Assembly: GCF_026151205.1 (NCBI RefSeq)
Contig: NC_087072.1
Coordinates: forward strand, 17,685,669-17,749,668
Length of the DNA stretch: 64,000 nucleotides
Source: Bolinopsis microptera
Lineage: Eukaryota; Ctenophora; Tentaculata; Lobata; Bolinopsidae
Reading direction: 5' to 3'
Shown here: in pieces, positions 1 through 13,345 of the stretch
Position numbering within the stretch: position 1 is the first letter of the stretch
Layout: each line of letters starts with the position of its first letter
Notes under the pieces: generated by a model
What the model was told of the DNA's origin: nothing
What the model saw: only the letters and a program-made list of their open reading frames with translations
Databases searched by the model: none
Translations under genes and position numbers: made by a program

Positions 1-1110
1 GTTTGCTCTAAGTTGCACTTGTTCCTATACCACAGTCCCCATAGGTCGCCAAAACCTTTCCAAGCTAGTTGCCTTGATAACAAGCGGACTAACAGAGTAA
101 CAGGTATCCAGTTAAAGTCTAGACAAGTTCAGTGGCAATGGCAGGTGAGTCGCCTCCCTGCCTCTGTCAGGTCACGTCTGGCCCAGCACCCTGGTCCTCT
201 ACTCCCTGGTGACTCACGTACCTCTGCCAGGGTGCAGGGCGCCCCCAAGTCTGACCCCCCAGTCTGCACCCCTCTGTATGCTCGGTAAGTTTGGTAGGAA
301 GTGCTGGGTCTGGTTCTCTCTCCCTGTTCAAGAGCTGATCTGTAATTGAGCTAGCATGTTCTGTGCCGGTGCTTGTACGAGTCTAGTTCTCATCCGCTAT
401 CTTGAGGCAATGACTATGCACATACTCACTCAGGGCTGTCATTCCCGGGGGCCGGGAAGGGGGGTGCATTTGTTCACCAAAATTTTGTTGACTTCTTGAG
501 TTAGAACAAACATTTTTGGGTCTTAACAATACAACAAAAATAAATTTTCTGATCACTGGTCTTGAACAAGTGATTATATTAGCCGTGATATGTATCACCA
601 AACAGCTGAAAATCACAACATGTTAATTGTAGTGGCCCAGTTTAAGGATAAGAATGTGTCCCTTTTTTAACTGTTGTGAAGTATTCAGTGTTCACTACCG
701 AGTACCGATTGAACTTCCTGGGAACAGACTCAAATTCCTTTGTGACCCTTTTTAAAGTTTGCTTAGCGAAACTAACCGTTATGTGTTTTGTAGTTGAATT
801 AGAAACTGCGTTTGAATCTAATGAATGATAATTGGGATCACATTATCCGCCCTATGAAATTAGCACGAGGCACGTTTCAAAATGCGATTTATGGCCCTGT
901 ACTCACATATGCTCTCATTTCCGCCATGTTTAGTGATTGTCCGGCGATTTGACCAGAAATTGTTCATTATCACCCTGGTGAGGAGTGACCAATATCTGTT
1001 AACCTGGCGACCAATGTCAGGTATTTGCAATTCTAGTGAGTGGCGGCGAGGAGTTTGTTACCCTGGTGACACGGAGGTTATGAATATCCCTTTATCCAGT
1101 CGCAGTTCTA

Positions 1111-1150
1111 TTGTTGAACTACAGTACGTGTCGAACTTGAGTACGTGCAC
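1111..1150 (+). repeat. Two copies of a TCGAACTAGAGTACGTG-like motif
   Basis: Two adjacent imperfect units, TTGAACTACAGTACGTG and TCGAACTTGAGTACGTG, lie head to tail. The same motif forms an array of both orientations at about 44170-44370 in a FAM184 intron, so this is a dispersed repeat family rather than a local accident. Function unknown. Confidence 0.5.
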
Positions 1151-3243
1151 TTTGTTACCATGGCGACAGAACTTGTAACTAGGATTTGTAACCACGCGGT
1201 GGCCCAAAGCCAGAACTTGTTACCAATGTTAACTGTTAAGGTTCAATATTTTGTTAGGGTTGTCTCTCTCTTGATAGAAGTGTAGAAACTCTATGTTGCC
1301 TGGGTAGTAAAGATTCATACCCGAATATACTCACTTCGTGTGCCGCACATTAAGGTTGCTTTCTTTTCTAATCCCTCACTTTATCACCTCCGATGTGGCG
1401 ATATCTTTTCCAATCCGCAGACTGGATTCTTTGTCCGGTTTTCTAAAGGTTCACTGATCTCTTATCGTTGAAACCGTGACAGCCACATAGTTTCGATATT
1501 GGCGTAATCCTGTGGGTACAAGTTTAGTTCGTGACATCTGAAAGGTATCTGTTGAGTAGGAGACGTTGGCGCTGTGGGTAACAACTTTGAGTAGGTGTCA
1601 AAATCGGGTTCTGTTAGAGGGCTGTAAACACTTAAACATTGTTAAAGTCAGTCCATGTGCGCAGTTTCTTGGCACCTGTACTACGACCCTGGGTTCTAGA
1701 ACAATCTGACTCGCATGGTTGTACAGCTTGAAGTTAAAAGATTAAAGATTAAACACGTCTTTTATCTGATTTGTTACACTTTTTAAATCGTGTCAGCTGC
1801 CAAGGACGTTTAGCTTTTAACTTTTATCATTTACTTATTAAACTTTCATCAAACGACTGGTCTTTTTATCATATTTTGTTGCAGACTTTTCAAATCGTGC
1901 CAGCTTCCAATTTATCACATCCCATGCTATCGTTGCAGACGTAAACAAGGCGGCTTTTCCTAATTCCTTCCTCTGGCATTGCCGTCCAGTTTTAGGAAGA
2001 CCTCGTGCCCCGGGCAGGGCAAGGTGGCTGTAAACAAGTGCTATCTCAATTAATGCGACTAATTGGATTTATAAACTGGTTACCGATTGTTACCATGGTT
2101 TCGTCTAGTAACTGATTGTTACCATGGTTTTATCATGTAACATCCCTAACGATATGATAATAGACCGATGATATTTGGTGGTGGCGGTAGAAGTGGAAGA
2201 GGCCCGAGAGAGAGAGAACATTTAATTAATGCTACTTCCCGTAGCAGTCTAGTCGGATAGTCGAGACAGAGCTGTACTCTTAACATATGTCTGAACACTC
2301 TATATATCCTCCTCCTACCTCCTCCTCCTTCTTAGCCCACCTTGTTGGTTGCGACTCCTTCTTTGTGGAGAGTACAATATGCTGATTGTATAATTATATA
2401 TTGCACTTACGTTGCTTAATGCTTGCTCATAATGCTCACCAAATAGCGTAATTGGTCATCATAGATCTGGGTTCTCGTCTAATTGGTTTGTCATGTTGCA
2501 AATTTGAAGGGTTCTTTTCCACATAATGGGCAATTAGTTCCCGCGCATTTTATAACTAGCATTATCCATCATGACATCATCCACGAATGCGGAACGTAGT
2601 GTAGAGATCAGAACAGGTCCCTGGTCACTACTGCGATGAGGCAGACAATGGCCGGCTGGCAGCTCGCTCAACTCACCGGCGGTGCACAGCTCGTCTTTAG
2701 CACCGGATAACATTGCTCATTACACGGAAGTAAGGCATATTTAGCATAAAAGAAAAGTCGGGATAAAAGAATCCGCCGATCCGCTCGCTTCAATTTTTGA
2801 TTATTTCCTGTTTTCTAAGAATAGATAGCAACCCGTCGTTTAGAGTTTTCAAATGATTACTACTTTTTGTTATCAACAACTCCTGAGTTTTATCGGATTC
2901 ATAGTGGTTAGGTTTGAAGACCTGCAACCGTCAATCCGGCTCATCTCGATCCGTGCAGGTCACTTCTTACCTTTACCATGTGAGTGAATCCCAGTGATAT
3001 TCAGCTGGTTGAGCGCTGACAGACGTGTAAACAGACACAATCCGGATTAAAGGAGGGTGAAGTGACCCCTGAACCAACCACCACACCCGTCTGGGATGTG
3101 ACTGTGATGACATCCCCAGATTCCCTGAGACGTGCCTGAGTGCCACTTGTCACTAGATGCCCTGACACGTGTCACTGGGTAGCAGATTCCACAGTTATAG
3201 CTTCCCAAAGTGACCGGTCATGACAGCGGAATTGTGCTAGCAC

Positions 3244-3362
3244 ATCACCCCATTCTCTATCTTCCCTTGATATCCTCCTCTCCCAGAGTTGGGGGGGGGG
3301 GCTAGCTCATCACCCCATTCCCTTTCTCCCTTGATATCCTCCTCTCCCAGAGTTGGGGGCCG
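3244..3362. repeat. Tandem duplication of about 60 bp
   Basis: A unit running from CATCACCCCATTC through CCTCCTCTCCCAGAGTTGG occurs twice in direct orientation, with only a few differences. Each unit ends in a G-run (10 and 11 G). It spans most of a spurious open frame and carries no coding signal. Confidence 0.65.
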
Positions 3363-5084
3363 AGGGGGGGGGGGGTGTTCTAGTCCATCTCTTGTCAGTC
3401 ATGGAACTACAACCTCCCACTTCTCCAGACTTGGAATACCCGTTGACCATTACCTACTGATTGGTGAAGTGGAACATGATGTGATGTCTACAGAGCTAAA
3501 CTTATCTGATGACGTGCACATTTCCACTACTACAGGAGATGAAGGACCGAACCCTGACACTCGAGACAGTGTTGGATGTGGCCAGGTGCTCGGTTAGCGG
3601 GACACAAGACGTCCTCTGTTGTAAATCTGTTTCACTTGGTGTTGTCACGTGACTCAGAGCAGTCTCTATTTTCGCTGCCACTTAGCTTCAGGGCTCTCGT
3701 AATCAGCTGGTTTTTCACACTTTAAAGTGGGAAAGTTGCAATTACGACAAGATGGCTACGTCATTGTCAAGATACAGCACGCGTTGTGATGAAGGGTTTT
3801 CGGGCCGGGTTGCTATTGAAAGTTGATAATTAGAGAAATGTGATACCAATTAGGGTGTTGGTGTGTTAGACCTGCCCCTAGCAACCAGAAGTGGCTGCTC
3901 ACCTTGCCCCCGGAAACTCGCATGATACATATGACAAAGTATGGGAATAGCGCAGACTCTTTTCCGCTCTGTCTAGAAACGGTTTTCATCACCTGCGTCA
4001 GTCCGAGTGAGATGTGCCTTGTACTTTCTGGCGGTGCACAACAGTTCTGCTAATGTACCTCAGTTCTGCTAATGAATTGCCAGGTTTGGTCACCTCTTCT
4101 TCACGGCCGTTTCTGACCTCTGTCTCCAACTTCGTTAGAATTATTGACTCAGAACTAGACACCTGCTTACACCTGCCAAATTTACTGTTTCGCGGCGGGT
4201 ACAATTGCTTTCATGTTTCGCGGGTAACAGATTCTATCGAACGGTAATTTTTGTCTCTATTCTTCTCGAACAAGGTCGGAATTTGTGTGATCGTTTGCAC
4301 TCAGCAGGTGATAATATCTCGAAATGCGGACGTGACCAGAACTTTATCGATGTAAATTTTACATTGCAGAATGCAGAATACAGAAGGAGGTATCAACCCT
4401 CAGGTCTGAAATTCATGTAATTATAGTATCTGAAATTTGAGTAGTGAGATTGATGATTAGTTTTACTTCAATGAAGTGTCCTGATTTTGCTCGTGCCCCC
4501 AACCCTCGCCCTCTTGAGGGTCTATCCCAAGTCTCTTTGATATTGATAAAGATCCTTAACTTGTACCTGGTCATTTCGAATACTAATTTGTTCCTTGGAA
4601 TCAAGATTTTACTACAACCCAGACGTGTCGTTATATCTGAGAATAGTTTAGTGGTTGTTTAATTTTACCTTGCGAGTACTCACCTTTAGATTTCAAACTT
4701 TTTATTCCTCGGAAGGGTGGGAGGGTAATGTTTTAATTTTACATCTTAACACTAACCGTACTCTTGATCTTGTACACAGGGTTTTGCAACCTTTATTCTT
4801 AGGGTAAATGTGACCGGACATATTAAGATTATAATATAAATAGTCAAACAATATCCACAGATAATTTCAGCAATGGCCATTGTTATACCCTGGTGTCACC
4901 GGTAGTTCATTTGGTAATTGGGCCCAAGATCGCTGAACTTGAGGTTCTCACTTGTAGTCGCTATGCCACAGTCAATCAATCTTAAAATTTCACAAAGACT
5001 TCGGTATTCAAGTTATTAGGGAGGACGAACCTTCTTTCAACTAGGTAATTGGTGAGCTATGTAGTAACGTTAATTCCGTTCCTT

Positions 5085-5345
5085 TTTGGTTTTGGGGTGG
5101 CTACCGCAAACCACCCCTGCGACCAAGTCTACTCAGGAGTCTAGTTCAGGTATATTGTAGCCCATTTCAGATGCATTGGAATAGTTTTAGTGGTTGTTTG
5201 ATTCTATCTGGCGCACTCACTTCTCTTTCAAATAAATTGATTTGCTTTTCTTTTTGGTTTGGGTCGCTACCACAAACCACCCCCGGTGACAAAGTCTATA
5301 GAAAGGTCTATTTCAGGTCCATTGTAACCTAGTTCAGATGCACTG
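5085..5345. repeat. Diverged direct duplication, about 100 bp units
   Basis: Two diverged copies (about 5085-5177 and 5243-5345) share a TTTTTGGTTT stretch, then CTACC, CAAACCACCCC, a run resembling AAGTCTA, a TTCAGG block and CAGATGCA. An adjacent block, TTTTAGTGGTTGTTT, recurs at about 4648 and 5185, so the whole stretch probably arose by nested tandem duplication followed by decay. Confidence 0.45.
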
Positions 5346-7350
5346 GGAGTGCTGGTGGGGGTTCTGGGAGTGGACAGTATTTTCCCACTGAGTGGCTGCT
5401 AATGTTTAGATCTACAAGGTTCCTCTCCTCTCCCTCTCTCTGTCACCAACTGTCACCATGTCAGTTCTGGCTTTGTGTCGAGGTGCTGCCGCCCCTCCAA
5501 GCAAGCACACCTTTCCCAGCTCTCCTGGGCCTCTTCACGCGGTCTCAATCTCACCTGCTCTCATAACATGCTCCGCCCCCTCCCCTTATCTTTCTTCAGC
5601 CCCACCTCCAGCCTGCTTGCAGTTGTGAACACTCTGCTACTCGAGTGTTGAGGTTGGGAACTGCTCTGAAGCTAGCCTGATTACTGATATCTCTATATCA
5701 TGACGTTATTATAGACCTGTCTGTGGGCCACAGATTTAGTTATGACGTAGGATCTACAAGGTGTTATGATACCTTTTAAAACGGAGCATGGAAATTACCC
5801 TAATTTTCCCTTTCCATCGTATCGGGCTCCTTTGAGCAGCCGTGTGTCGCACGTTCAGATGTGGGCGGACTCTTTTCTTTAAAACGTCGTCACTAATTTT
5901 AGAAGGAACGCGGACCACAGCCAAACTATGACATATTCTATATTTCCTACTCCTCGTGCCGTCTGACGAATAGTTGATGTTAACACTTCAGCGTTTTCGT
6001 GATCTAGAAGATTTATTATTCCTGACAGTTTGTAGTGTAGCAACACCGGGGATTGTGTCATTTTAACAGTTCCCTGACGCTCCTAGCTTAGTTGTGTTGA
6101 ATATCTGCTCACCACCCCTCATTCCCCCTCACAACCCCTCAAATAATTGTTCCCTGAGGCGGTTGTATTAAATATCTGACTGTTCTGTTCTATTTGTCTA
6201 GAACTGACCCGGCTTGTCAGTCGTTTCCGGACCGATTGTCTTGAGTAACGGAGTTTCTACTAGCTAACTACTTATTATTTTAACCTACCCGGCGCTAGTG
6301 ACATCTTGTCAGTTCGGTTCCGTTTCACATGTTTTACCACCCTAGTTAAATGGTTCCCCGCTTCCCCCAGCCCTAGTTTCCGATAACTCTCTGAAAAGGT
6401 AAAAGTCACCTCTTTTGACATAAACCCTGTTGCACGTGGGTGCATAATAATAGTCTGAACAATTTGTTTAGGTTACGCACATGCCATACACCCTCAGTCT
6501 TCACACTCCTCCTCCCTCCTCCTCTCCCTCCTTCTCCCGCACAATTGAGTGATATTCGGGCTATTGTCCGGCCTGTTTGCAGGAGCGACCAGTTTAGGCG
6601 GTATCCGGTATAAATGGAGGGGATTGTGGCTAAGGATGGGGTTTGCACGTGCCGGTCCGCAACAATGCTGTTAATAGCACTACAGACCAGCTCTCTGTCA
6701 CATGTGGATTGATACTCACCATGTTCTGCTCACTACCCCTCCTCAGCTGCTCTGGTTTATTCAATCTATCAGCTCTTTCTCTCTTGCGACTTGCGAGGTA
6801 TTCTGCCAGTAGGATCTTTACTTAAACGGTATTTTGATGAGTGCAAATTAGAGAAAGGAAGGTTTTCTATGTTGCCCTATGACTCACGCATTCATTACTC
6901 TGTGCTGTGTAATTTGTCTCCTGCTCGAAATTTCTCTACATTTGCCGTCCGTTGATGAGAAACGCTGTAAACGGAGGCCTTGTCTCCTCTGATCGTAGGA
7001 TGAAACGACTTAAACTTCATCTGGACATATTCAACATATCCGAGCACTCTATAAGATGTTGAGTGCCCTTAGTTTAACTTTATAATTGCTTCTGGATACT
7101 ACAAATTGCTGTGTTATCCTCGACTAGTACGCAAAGTTTCGCCATGTCTTTAACAGTATGTTGGCAGAGTGTAAGAACTCGCATCAAGTCGTTAGATATA
7201 GTTCCGTGCTAGACGTACTTGTGTCTAGTTTCTAATGTCTACAAAATCTGTTGACATATTCGGAGCTGTGGGTACTTGGTAACTGTTTCTCCTCAAATAA
7301 AGTTTCCCAGTAGTCAGACAAGCTATGTATATTTTGTTTATATCCTCTTA

Positions 7351-7466
7351 GTTACAGGAGTCCTGGTCTTGCTAACAGGAGTCCTGGTCTTGCTAACAGG
7401 AGTCCTGGTCTTGCTAACAAGAGTCTTAGTAGCGAGAGTCTTAGTAGCGAGAGTCCTGGTTTCGTA
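7351..7466. repeat. 21-bp minisatellite
   Basis: The unit AGGAGTCCTGGTCTTGCTAAC is repeated about three times perfectly and then decays into AGAGTCTTAGTAGCG units. Because the period is a multiple of three it creates an open frame of repeated TGVLVLL, which is not a gene. Confidence 0.75.
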
Positions 7467-9477
7467 AGTCCCACCCGGAAAGTTGTTAAGAATGATGTTA
7501 CCCCGGTAACTAGAATCATTCATTTTCAGGATGAGTTCTGAACAAACAGTAGCTAGGTATAGCCATTACAAGTATTACGCTAGAATTAGACTATGTTTTA
7601 ACTGTATCTCTCTCTCTCTCACTGTATCGCTAATCTTATGTTAGAGTTGACGGGATGCATGTGAGTGACAATAATTACTTGTTAGTCCTTACCTCAGCCT
7701 CACAACTGGCAAACCTCCATATAATACTAACCGTTAGTCTCAATTCACATCTCTTTTAACATCTAGTCATGTAAGCTTGTTGCGTATTGATGACCGTTGC
7801 TAGGGGAACATGCACGTGGGCGCATATCGCGAGCACTGATTGGCCGTTAGCGAGCTATTTGAGCGTGTGGGTCACGTGGGCGTCACCTGACAAGAGATAA
7901 GCTGAATAGGGACCAACGCGCTGCATGCTGCTTGTCGCACTTCAAATACTCTGCCTCCAAGGCTAAACTTGTAGTGCACTTTAGTGATGTGTTTAGTTGT
8001 GAGTCAATTGCTGGATTGTGTTGCTAAGGTCGGAGGAGGCTGACTCATGACCTCATTACCCGGGTATAAATGCTCAGTTATCCTCCGTCAATGTATCTCT
8101 TTTCCCTGTCTCTCAACACGTTGCACTCTCACTAGTTACCAAGTGATCACGCTCCTGTGTACTCTACATGTGATCTGTCTTATCTCCCCAACCTCTCACA
8201 CAACCAGTCCTCCCAGGTCTTTACTCGTCACGTACTTAATAACCATGCTAAGGAGGAGGAGGACTCCTCACTCAGCATGTTCATCAAGCTAACTGAAACA
8301 CCAATATTTACCTGCATAATGGGAGTATAATTGGTATACATAATACATGTGAGCTACCACTCTATTCGGGAGAGGAAACTGATTCCCCGCCTGGTTGAGG
8401 AGCTATTAGGGGCCCGGCAGCAAGACGCTTCAATCAATTCCCAAATCTTCAGTGCTTCCCAGTGTCCAGGGCCCCTCCGGGTCAGAGCTGTGGTTTGGTC
8501 CGTTGCCATGTTACCCGGATACCCGCGCTGTCATTTCCTGACGTCATAACGCACTGGTTGTCAGTTTTAACTAAGTTTTCAATTTTCACTGTATTTCTCC
8601 CCTTCAGCCCTGTGGAGGGTATGCGGAGGACCGCATTTTTTAGTCACATACCGTAGTGGATTTAGTCTGTTTACGTCATGTATTCCCTTCAGCGGCTACT
8701 TAATCCTGATCACGGGAACCTAAATCTAATTTGAAGTTGCAAGACCCCATTACATTAATGGTGGATTAGGAGACGGGGTTATCATGTTTCAAGCCTTCTT
8801 CCCACTCATTAAGTCCTGATTGACACCGTACACCACCTTATTTACACCTTTGTAGTTCTGTTATCAAACATTGAGTGGATTTGAATAACGGTATATAGGC
8901 ATAACCGCATAATTGACAAGTTAGTATCGAGCATGGTCCGGCCCTTCGTCGTGATTTCATTTCTGCCAGGATCCCACAGTTTTAGTGAGCAAGTTGTTTT
9001 GTTTTGCTAGGAGACTGCATTCTAACAGTAGCCCCCTCCGGCCTCCAGGGTTTAGTTAGTCCTGTAATGCAATTTATATTTGTAGGAACTAGGTGACATT
9101 GTGGTAATAACGGAGTTGCTATGACAACGCCAGTTCGTGTGCGTTTGAAGGCGTCTGAGACAGAGTTATAGTTAGGATACAGGATCGTTATTTAATCTGG
9201 GAGGTGTCTCAACTAGGGGAACTTCCTTTAGTTGCTATGTAGTGTTTAGTTGTTGCCATGTGTTCTTTGCTATTAATATCGGTATGTTGATTTATTGTTG
9301 CTATCTGATACACTAACTTTTCACGCTCTATTGGCGCTCATTAACCTTGGCTACCCGTTCTAGTGTTTATTGTCTCAGATTTTAACAACAAGACATAAAA
9401 TCCGCTCCTCCCATTTGTACGTGGGAACTGTATAAGAACCATGTTAGTTGTACGTGATCAGTGTTGCAAACCACTCT

Positions 9478-9548
9478 GCTTCCTGTAGCTCCTAGTTTCC
9501 TGTAGCTCCTAGTTTCCTGCAGTCCTAGTTTCCTGTAGTTCTTAGTTT
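9478..9548. repeat. 18-bp minisatellite
   Basis: About four imperfect units of TTCCTGTAGCTCCTAG lie in a row. No gene overlaps it. Confidence 0.65.
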
Positions 9549-11130
9549 TCAGAGCCCTTACAAATCACGTGACACAGATGTTGACACAGTGGTTCTACAG
9601 ATCCCTTCTTTCACCACCTCTCTCCCTTATCTTGACGGACCCTACTTGTCGTCGGACCCTCCTCTCCGTTCGTACTGTCGTCATTCTGTTGAGAGCGCCA
9701 AGTTTCCGGCTCAACAACGTGTGCAAATAGCTAGTACCTCACTCTCTCCCCCCCTCTCTCTTTGTGGCCTCCTGAACGTGCAATCAGCGCCACTGTCGAT
9801 AACTTAAGTTATTCAGAAGGATAGCATATTCAGGGAATTTAGACCACATATTACACGTATATTGTAAAGAGAATAGTCCTACATATTTTGATAGGTGTAG
9901 CCGGAGAGTGTTGACAACCCTGGCGAATGGCGATTCTCAATTTTATCAAGTTGTGGGTTAGTGACAACCTTCCCCTCTGCAGAGCTTCCTTGTACTCCTT
10001 TATATTTCCTTTTAAAGTGAACTCCATCTGGTTTGTTTCGCTCACATCTCCCCCGAACACATTATCCTGTCTCAAGCTTGGTTTTGGGAGGGGTTTACCT
10101 AAAAACCTGAGATGTTGTGTATTTTAGTTTTGTGTTTTGTAGTTTTAACTTCTGAGCCATTAGTGACCTGTCAGGCGAGCCTGGAACCGAGCCAGCAGGT
10201 TTCCTTTAACTAGGTTTCTGATGTGTGCTATAAGAGATATATAATTACATTTTTGAAAGTCTTCTCCGAGGTTGAGTTTATCTCCTTCCGTGGCCCGGTA
10301 ACCACGAGACCTTGCTCGTGTGTGTTCACCCTGACTCTTATCTCTTCCTGCAAATTGTATTAGTACCACTAGAGGAGGTAACCCACTCTGTAGTAGTCAC
10401 CAGACCAGCCCACGGCACGCAAGCTGGGGGGTAATGAGTGTGAAGCTGGTGTAGCTGGTTCAGGTGTAGCTGTCGCGTAGTTAGTTATAGTATAGTGCTG
10501 TAAATAAACGTGTGTTCTATCTTGTAGCGTATTATTACTCGGCGAAGTTGGTTTGATATCTGATACACTGGGTGAAGTTGCAGGATGCTGAGTTCTGCAC
10601 CGAGCATGTCCCTTATCTCGCCTCACCAGATGGTACCCTTCTTAATTAACTTAACCTTTTATCTCCCCCAACTTTGCCATTTTTCACCGGGTCGTGTACA
10701 CCATTTTATTTAGGTGCACCTTACTTTCACTAGCTCCTCCTTCCTGGTCCCCACATCAGTCACATGCTCTGGGTTGGACAGAAGTTGAAGTTCTATTTCG
10801 ATATTTTAGAGTTGTCTCACTTTATTACTCCGCGTAGCTAGGTGATAGTCTCTTCAAGTGGATATTATATCCGCTCTTGTTTGGTGATCCTAAAATCATC
10901 ATGCATTATCCGCCCTGTCATATCTCGTGAACTCTATTTCTATTGGTGGCTGGCTTTTAATAATTCGATTGCTGTATACATTAAATCATCCATAATTCAC
11001 TTACAAGGTTAAAATGATACAAATTAACATCATGAATTTGTTACCTTTTACCACGGTATTTGCTCCTTTTATAAATTTTTCGTAACTTCAACCTCTAACC
11101 GTTCCGCCCACTTTAGTGAAAACAAACAGT

Positions 11131-13333
11131 ATGTTTCGAGCAATGATGTCTCAACAACAACAACAGCAGCAACACATGCAAGGTGGTAATCCCGGACAGC
11201 AGCAGATATACCAGCAACTATCCCCTCACTCTGTAGCCTCTACTCTGGCTCAGATCGGTGTAGATCCTGGATATTATAGTGATAGTGAGTGTTCTAGTAA
11301 CAGTTCTGAGAAGGTTAACGAGGAGGGAAATGTCTCACCCCAGCAGAACAAGCTCACCCGAATCCCTGAACAACAGATACAGGTAAGAAAAAATTAGGAA
11401 ACATTTCTGTTCTTTATGTTTACTTCATGAAAAGGGAAGTTAAGGTTGTTTTTAATATCTGCTCCATACATAATTATGTTTTATATAATTTCTATGATTT
11501 ATCTAACCATCTCTTATTTCAGCAACAACCTAACAGTAACTCAAACTACAACTGTTTCAACGACTACTTTGGATTTAACGAGCTGGTAAAACCCCTGCCC
11601 CTACGATACCCTGACTCTCTAGTCCTTGGCAACCAAGGAAACCAGACCCCCGCTTTTGAGAGTCCTCCCGCTGGAACGTGGAAGGACCAGGGTGGATGGA
11701 AAGCAGTGGAGTCCCCAGCTAAAGATAGTGCCGTGTCAGAAGGAGGAGAGAGTGTGGAGGAGAATCAGATGTACACCCCCGCTACCAGCCCTCCCTCTAC
11801 TGCTGCTACTCCTCCTATGGTGCCCACTGTCAAGAAGAACAACGGCAAGAGGAATAAAGTTCAGGTACGTGACAGAAATGGCTTCCCTTTTTTAAACTTT
11901 AGTTAATATTGTTTATTGTAGGTTTCAGTGGGCCTTCTATTTGCTACCGGGGGAACTTTCTAGACGTCCCAAGTAAAACACAGGGCACAAACTGCAACTC
12001 TTTATCCTCCGTAATTAGGCGTTTTGTAGAGGCTGTCTGGATTGTTCAGAGTTAGGTCCAGTACCAGGCTAAATCTATCCTTTCTAATGGGCCCGACAAT
12101 TAACAACCTCCCTGGCGCCTAGCTTTGCATGTAATGCACATTAAAGAATTTTACATTTTAAAAAGGGAGTTCAGTTGATCATGCAGGCACGCCCCATCAA
12201 GTTTGAAATTGTTGTTGCCACCTGTCCTAAACTAGTCATGCATCTTGGCAAACCGTGCTCTTCAATCAAGCATAAAAACGTAGCTTATCAAAGAAAGGCG
12301 GTCAAACACAAAAATGTCTCTTTCGTAAATTTAAATTTTTACTCCGAATAAACATGAGAAATAATCACATGCTGGCAGCATGTTATGCTACATACGATAC
12401 ATGCTCGACTAACACCACTTCATTGCAGGTGTGCGTATTCTGCCGGAATAACGGAGAAGATGAGTCCGTCTACTCGACCCACGCCCTCAAGGCGCCCGAT
12501 GGCAAAGTAACATGCCCCATCCTGTTCGCTTACGAGTGCCCAATCTGCAGATCCACCGGAGAGAACGCTCACACTCTCAAGTACTGTCCCAGGAACCCTA
12601 ACGGACAGGGACACATGCCAGCACAGAACAACGGAGGACAGAACGGCTACAACAACTCTGGAGGACAGGGCTACTCGGGAAGATCTAACATGGGATACGG
12701 AACAACAACAACAACAACAGCAACACAAACAACAACAACAGCAGCAGTTCCAACAACCCCTCCAGCAACAACCCATCCAACACTCAGAGCGCTCAGTTCA
12801 ACTCTAACCTCATGCAGGCAATGCTACAGATGGCTCAGATGAACGGAGGAAACCTCCACCCTAGCCTGGCTCAGCTCAACTTCAACATGGCTGCCATGCT
12901 CTACCAACAACAGATGGGACAGAACCCATCTGACCAACAGCAGCAACAACCTAGCAACCCCTTCGCAGAGTGGGTCCAGCAGCAGCAGCAACAACAGCAG
13001 TACACTGGAGAGAACAAGAACTACAACTCCCAGAGTTACAGCACTCAATCCAGCTACAACAGCGGATACAATGACGCCTCCCCTACCTACAATAACAACC
13101 CTTCTCCAACCTACAACAACACCAACAGCTACAACAATGCTAGCTACACCCCCAACTACAACACCTCCTACAGTGAGATGTACAACACCCCCCAGCACTC
13201 TGACACTTACACTCCCGCCCCCTCCACCCCCTTCTCTGCTTCCAACACTCCTGCTCCTGCAGATGTGGACAACTTGTCCCAACTGTTCGGCAAGGCCAGC
13301 ATTGACGACTTCCTCCAAAACTACAGCAGGTAG
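11131..13333 (+). CDS. nanos: Nanos translational repressor, three exons with an apparent frameshift
   Basis: Nanos represses target mRNAs in germline and stem cells, working with Pumilio and recruiting CCR4-NOT. Exons: 11131-11382, 11523-11864, 12429-13333, with GT-AG borders all in phase 0, about 500 aa. Exon 1 is Q-rich. Exon 2 carries [13 protein letters not shown], which fits the NOT1-interacting motif known from vertebrate Nanos. Exon 3 opens with the complete Nanos zinc finger: CVFC, H 12 residues on, C after 10 more, then CPIC, H after 7 and C after 4. A long N/Q/S/Y-rich tail follows. The frame changes by one base between about 12689 and 12760, in an AAC-repeat tract: the upstream frame becomes poly-Thr and soon stops, while the other frame stays open as Asn/Ser-rich to the TAG at 13331. 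An assembly error is likeliest. ATG 11131 is the first Met of the frame; a GTG at 11116 is not a credible start. Confidence 0.93.
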
Positions 13334-13345
13334 AAACACTGACTC

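Larger units (their letters stand above)
1..11130. other. Gene-poor upstream region, no supported coding exon
   Basis: No open reading frame here shows a recognisable domain, and none has consistent splice signals and phases. The longest frames (13-288, 882-1178, 3289-3597) are low-complexity or read through minisatellites. The stretch contains several short tandem duplications and minisatellites, listed separately. It also holds many GTTACC-NN-GGTAAC-like palindromes, for example at 1057-1070, 1154-1167, 2089-2102, 2118-2131, 7796-7809 and 9115-9128. It may include distal 5' exons or regulatory DNA of nanos, but nothing in the sequence proves it. Confidence 0.6.

Noticed and set aside
138-150. 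ATGGCAG/GTGAGT as a tiny first coding exon
   Set aside because: The donor is good, but I found no phase-matched acceptor exon nearby, so it cannot be distinguished from chance.
3289-3597. 102-codon frame
   Set aside because: It crosses two G-runs and a tandem duplication, with no splice context or domain.
7276-7467. Open frame with repeated TGVLVLL
   Set aside because: It is produced by a 21-bp minisatellite whose period is a multiple of three.
11116-11130. GTG as the start of nanos
   Set aside because: Animal nuclear genes very rarely start at GTG, and an ATG follows five codons later in the same frame.
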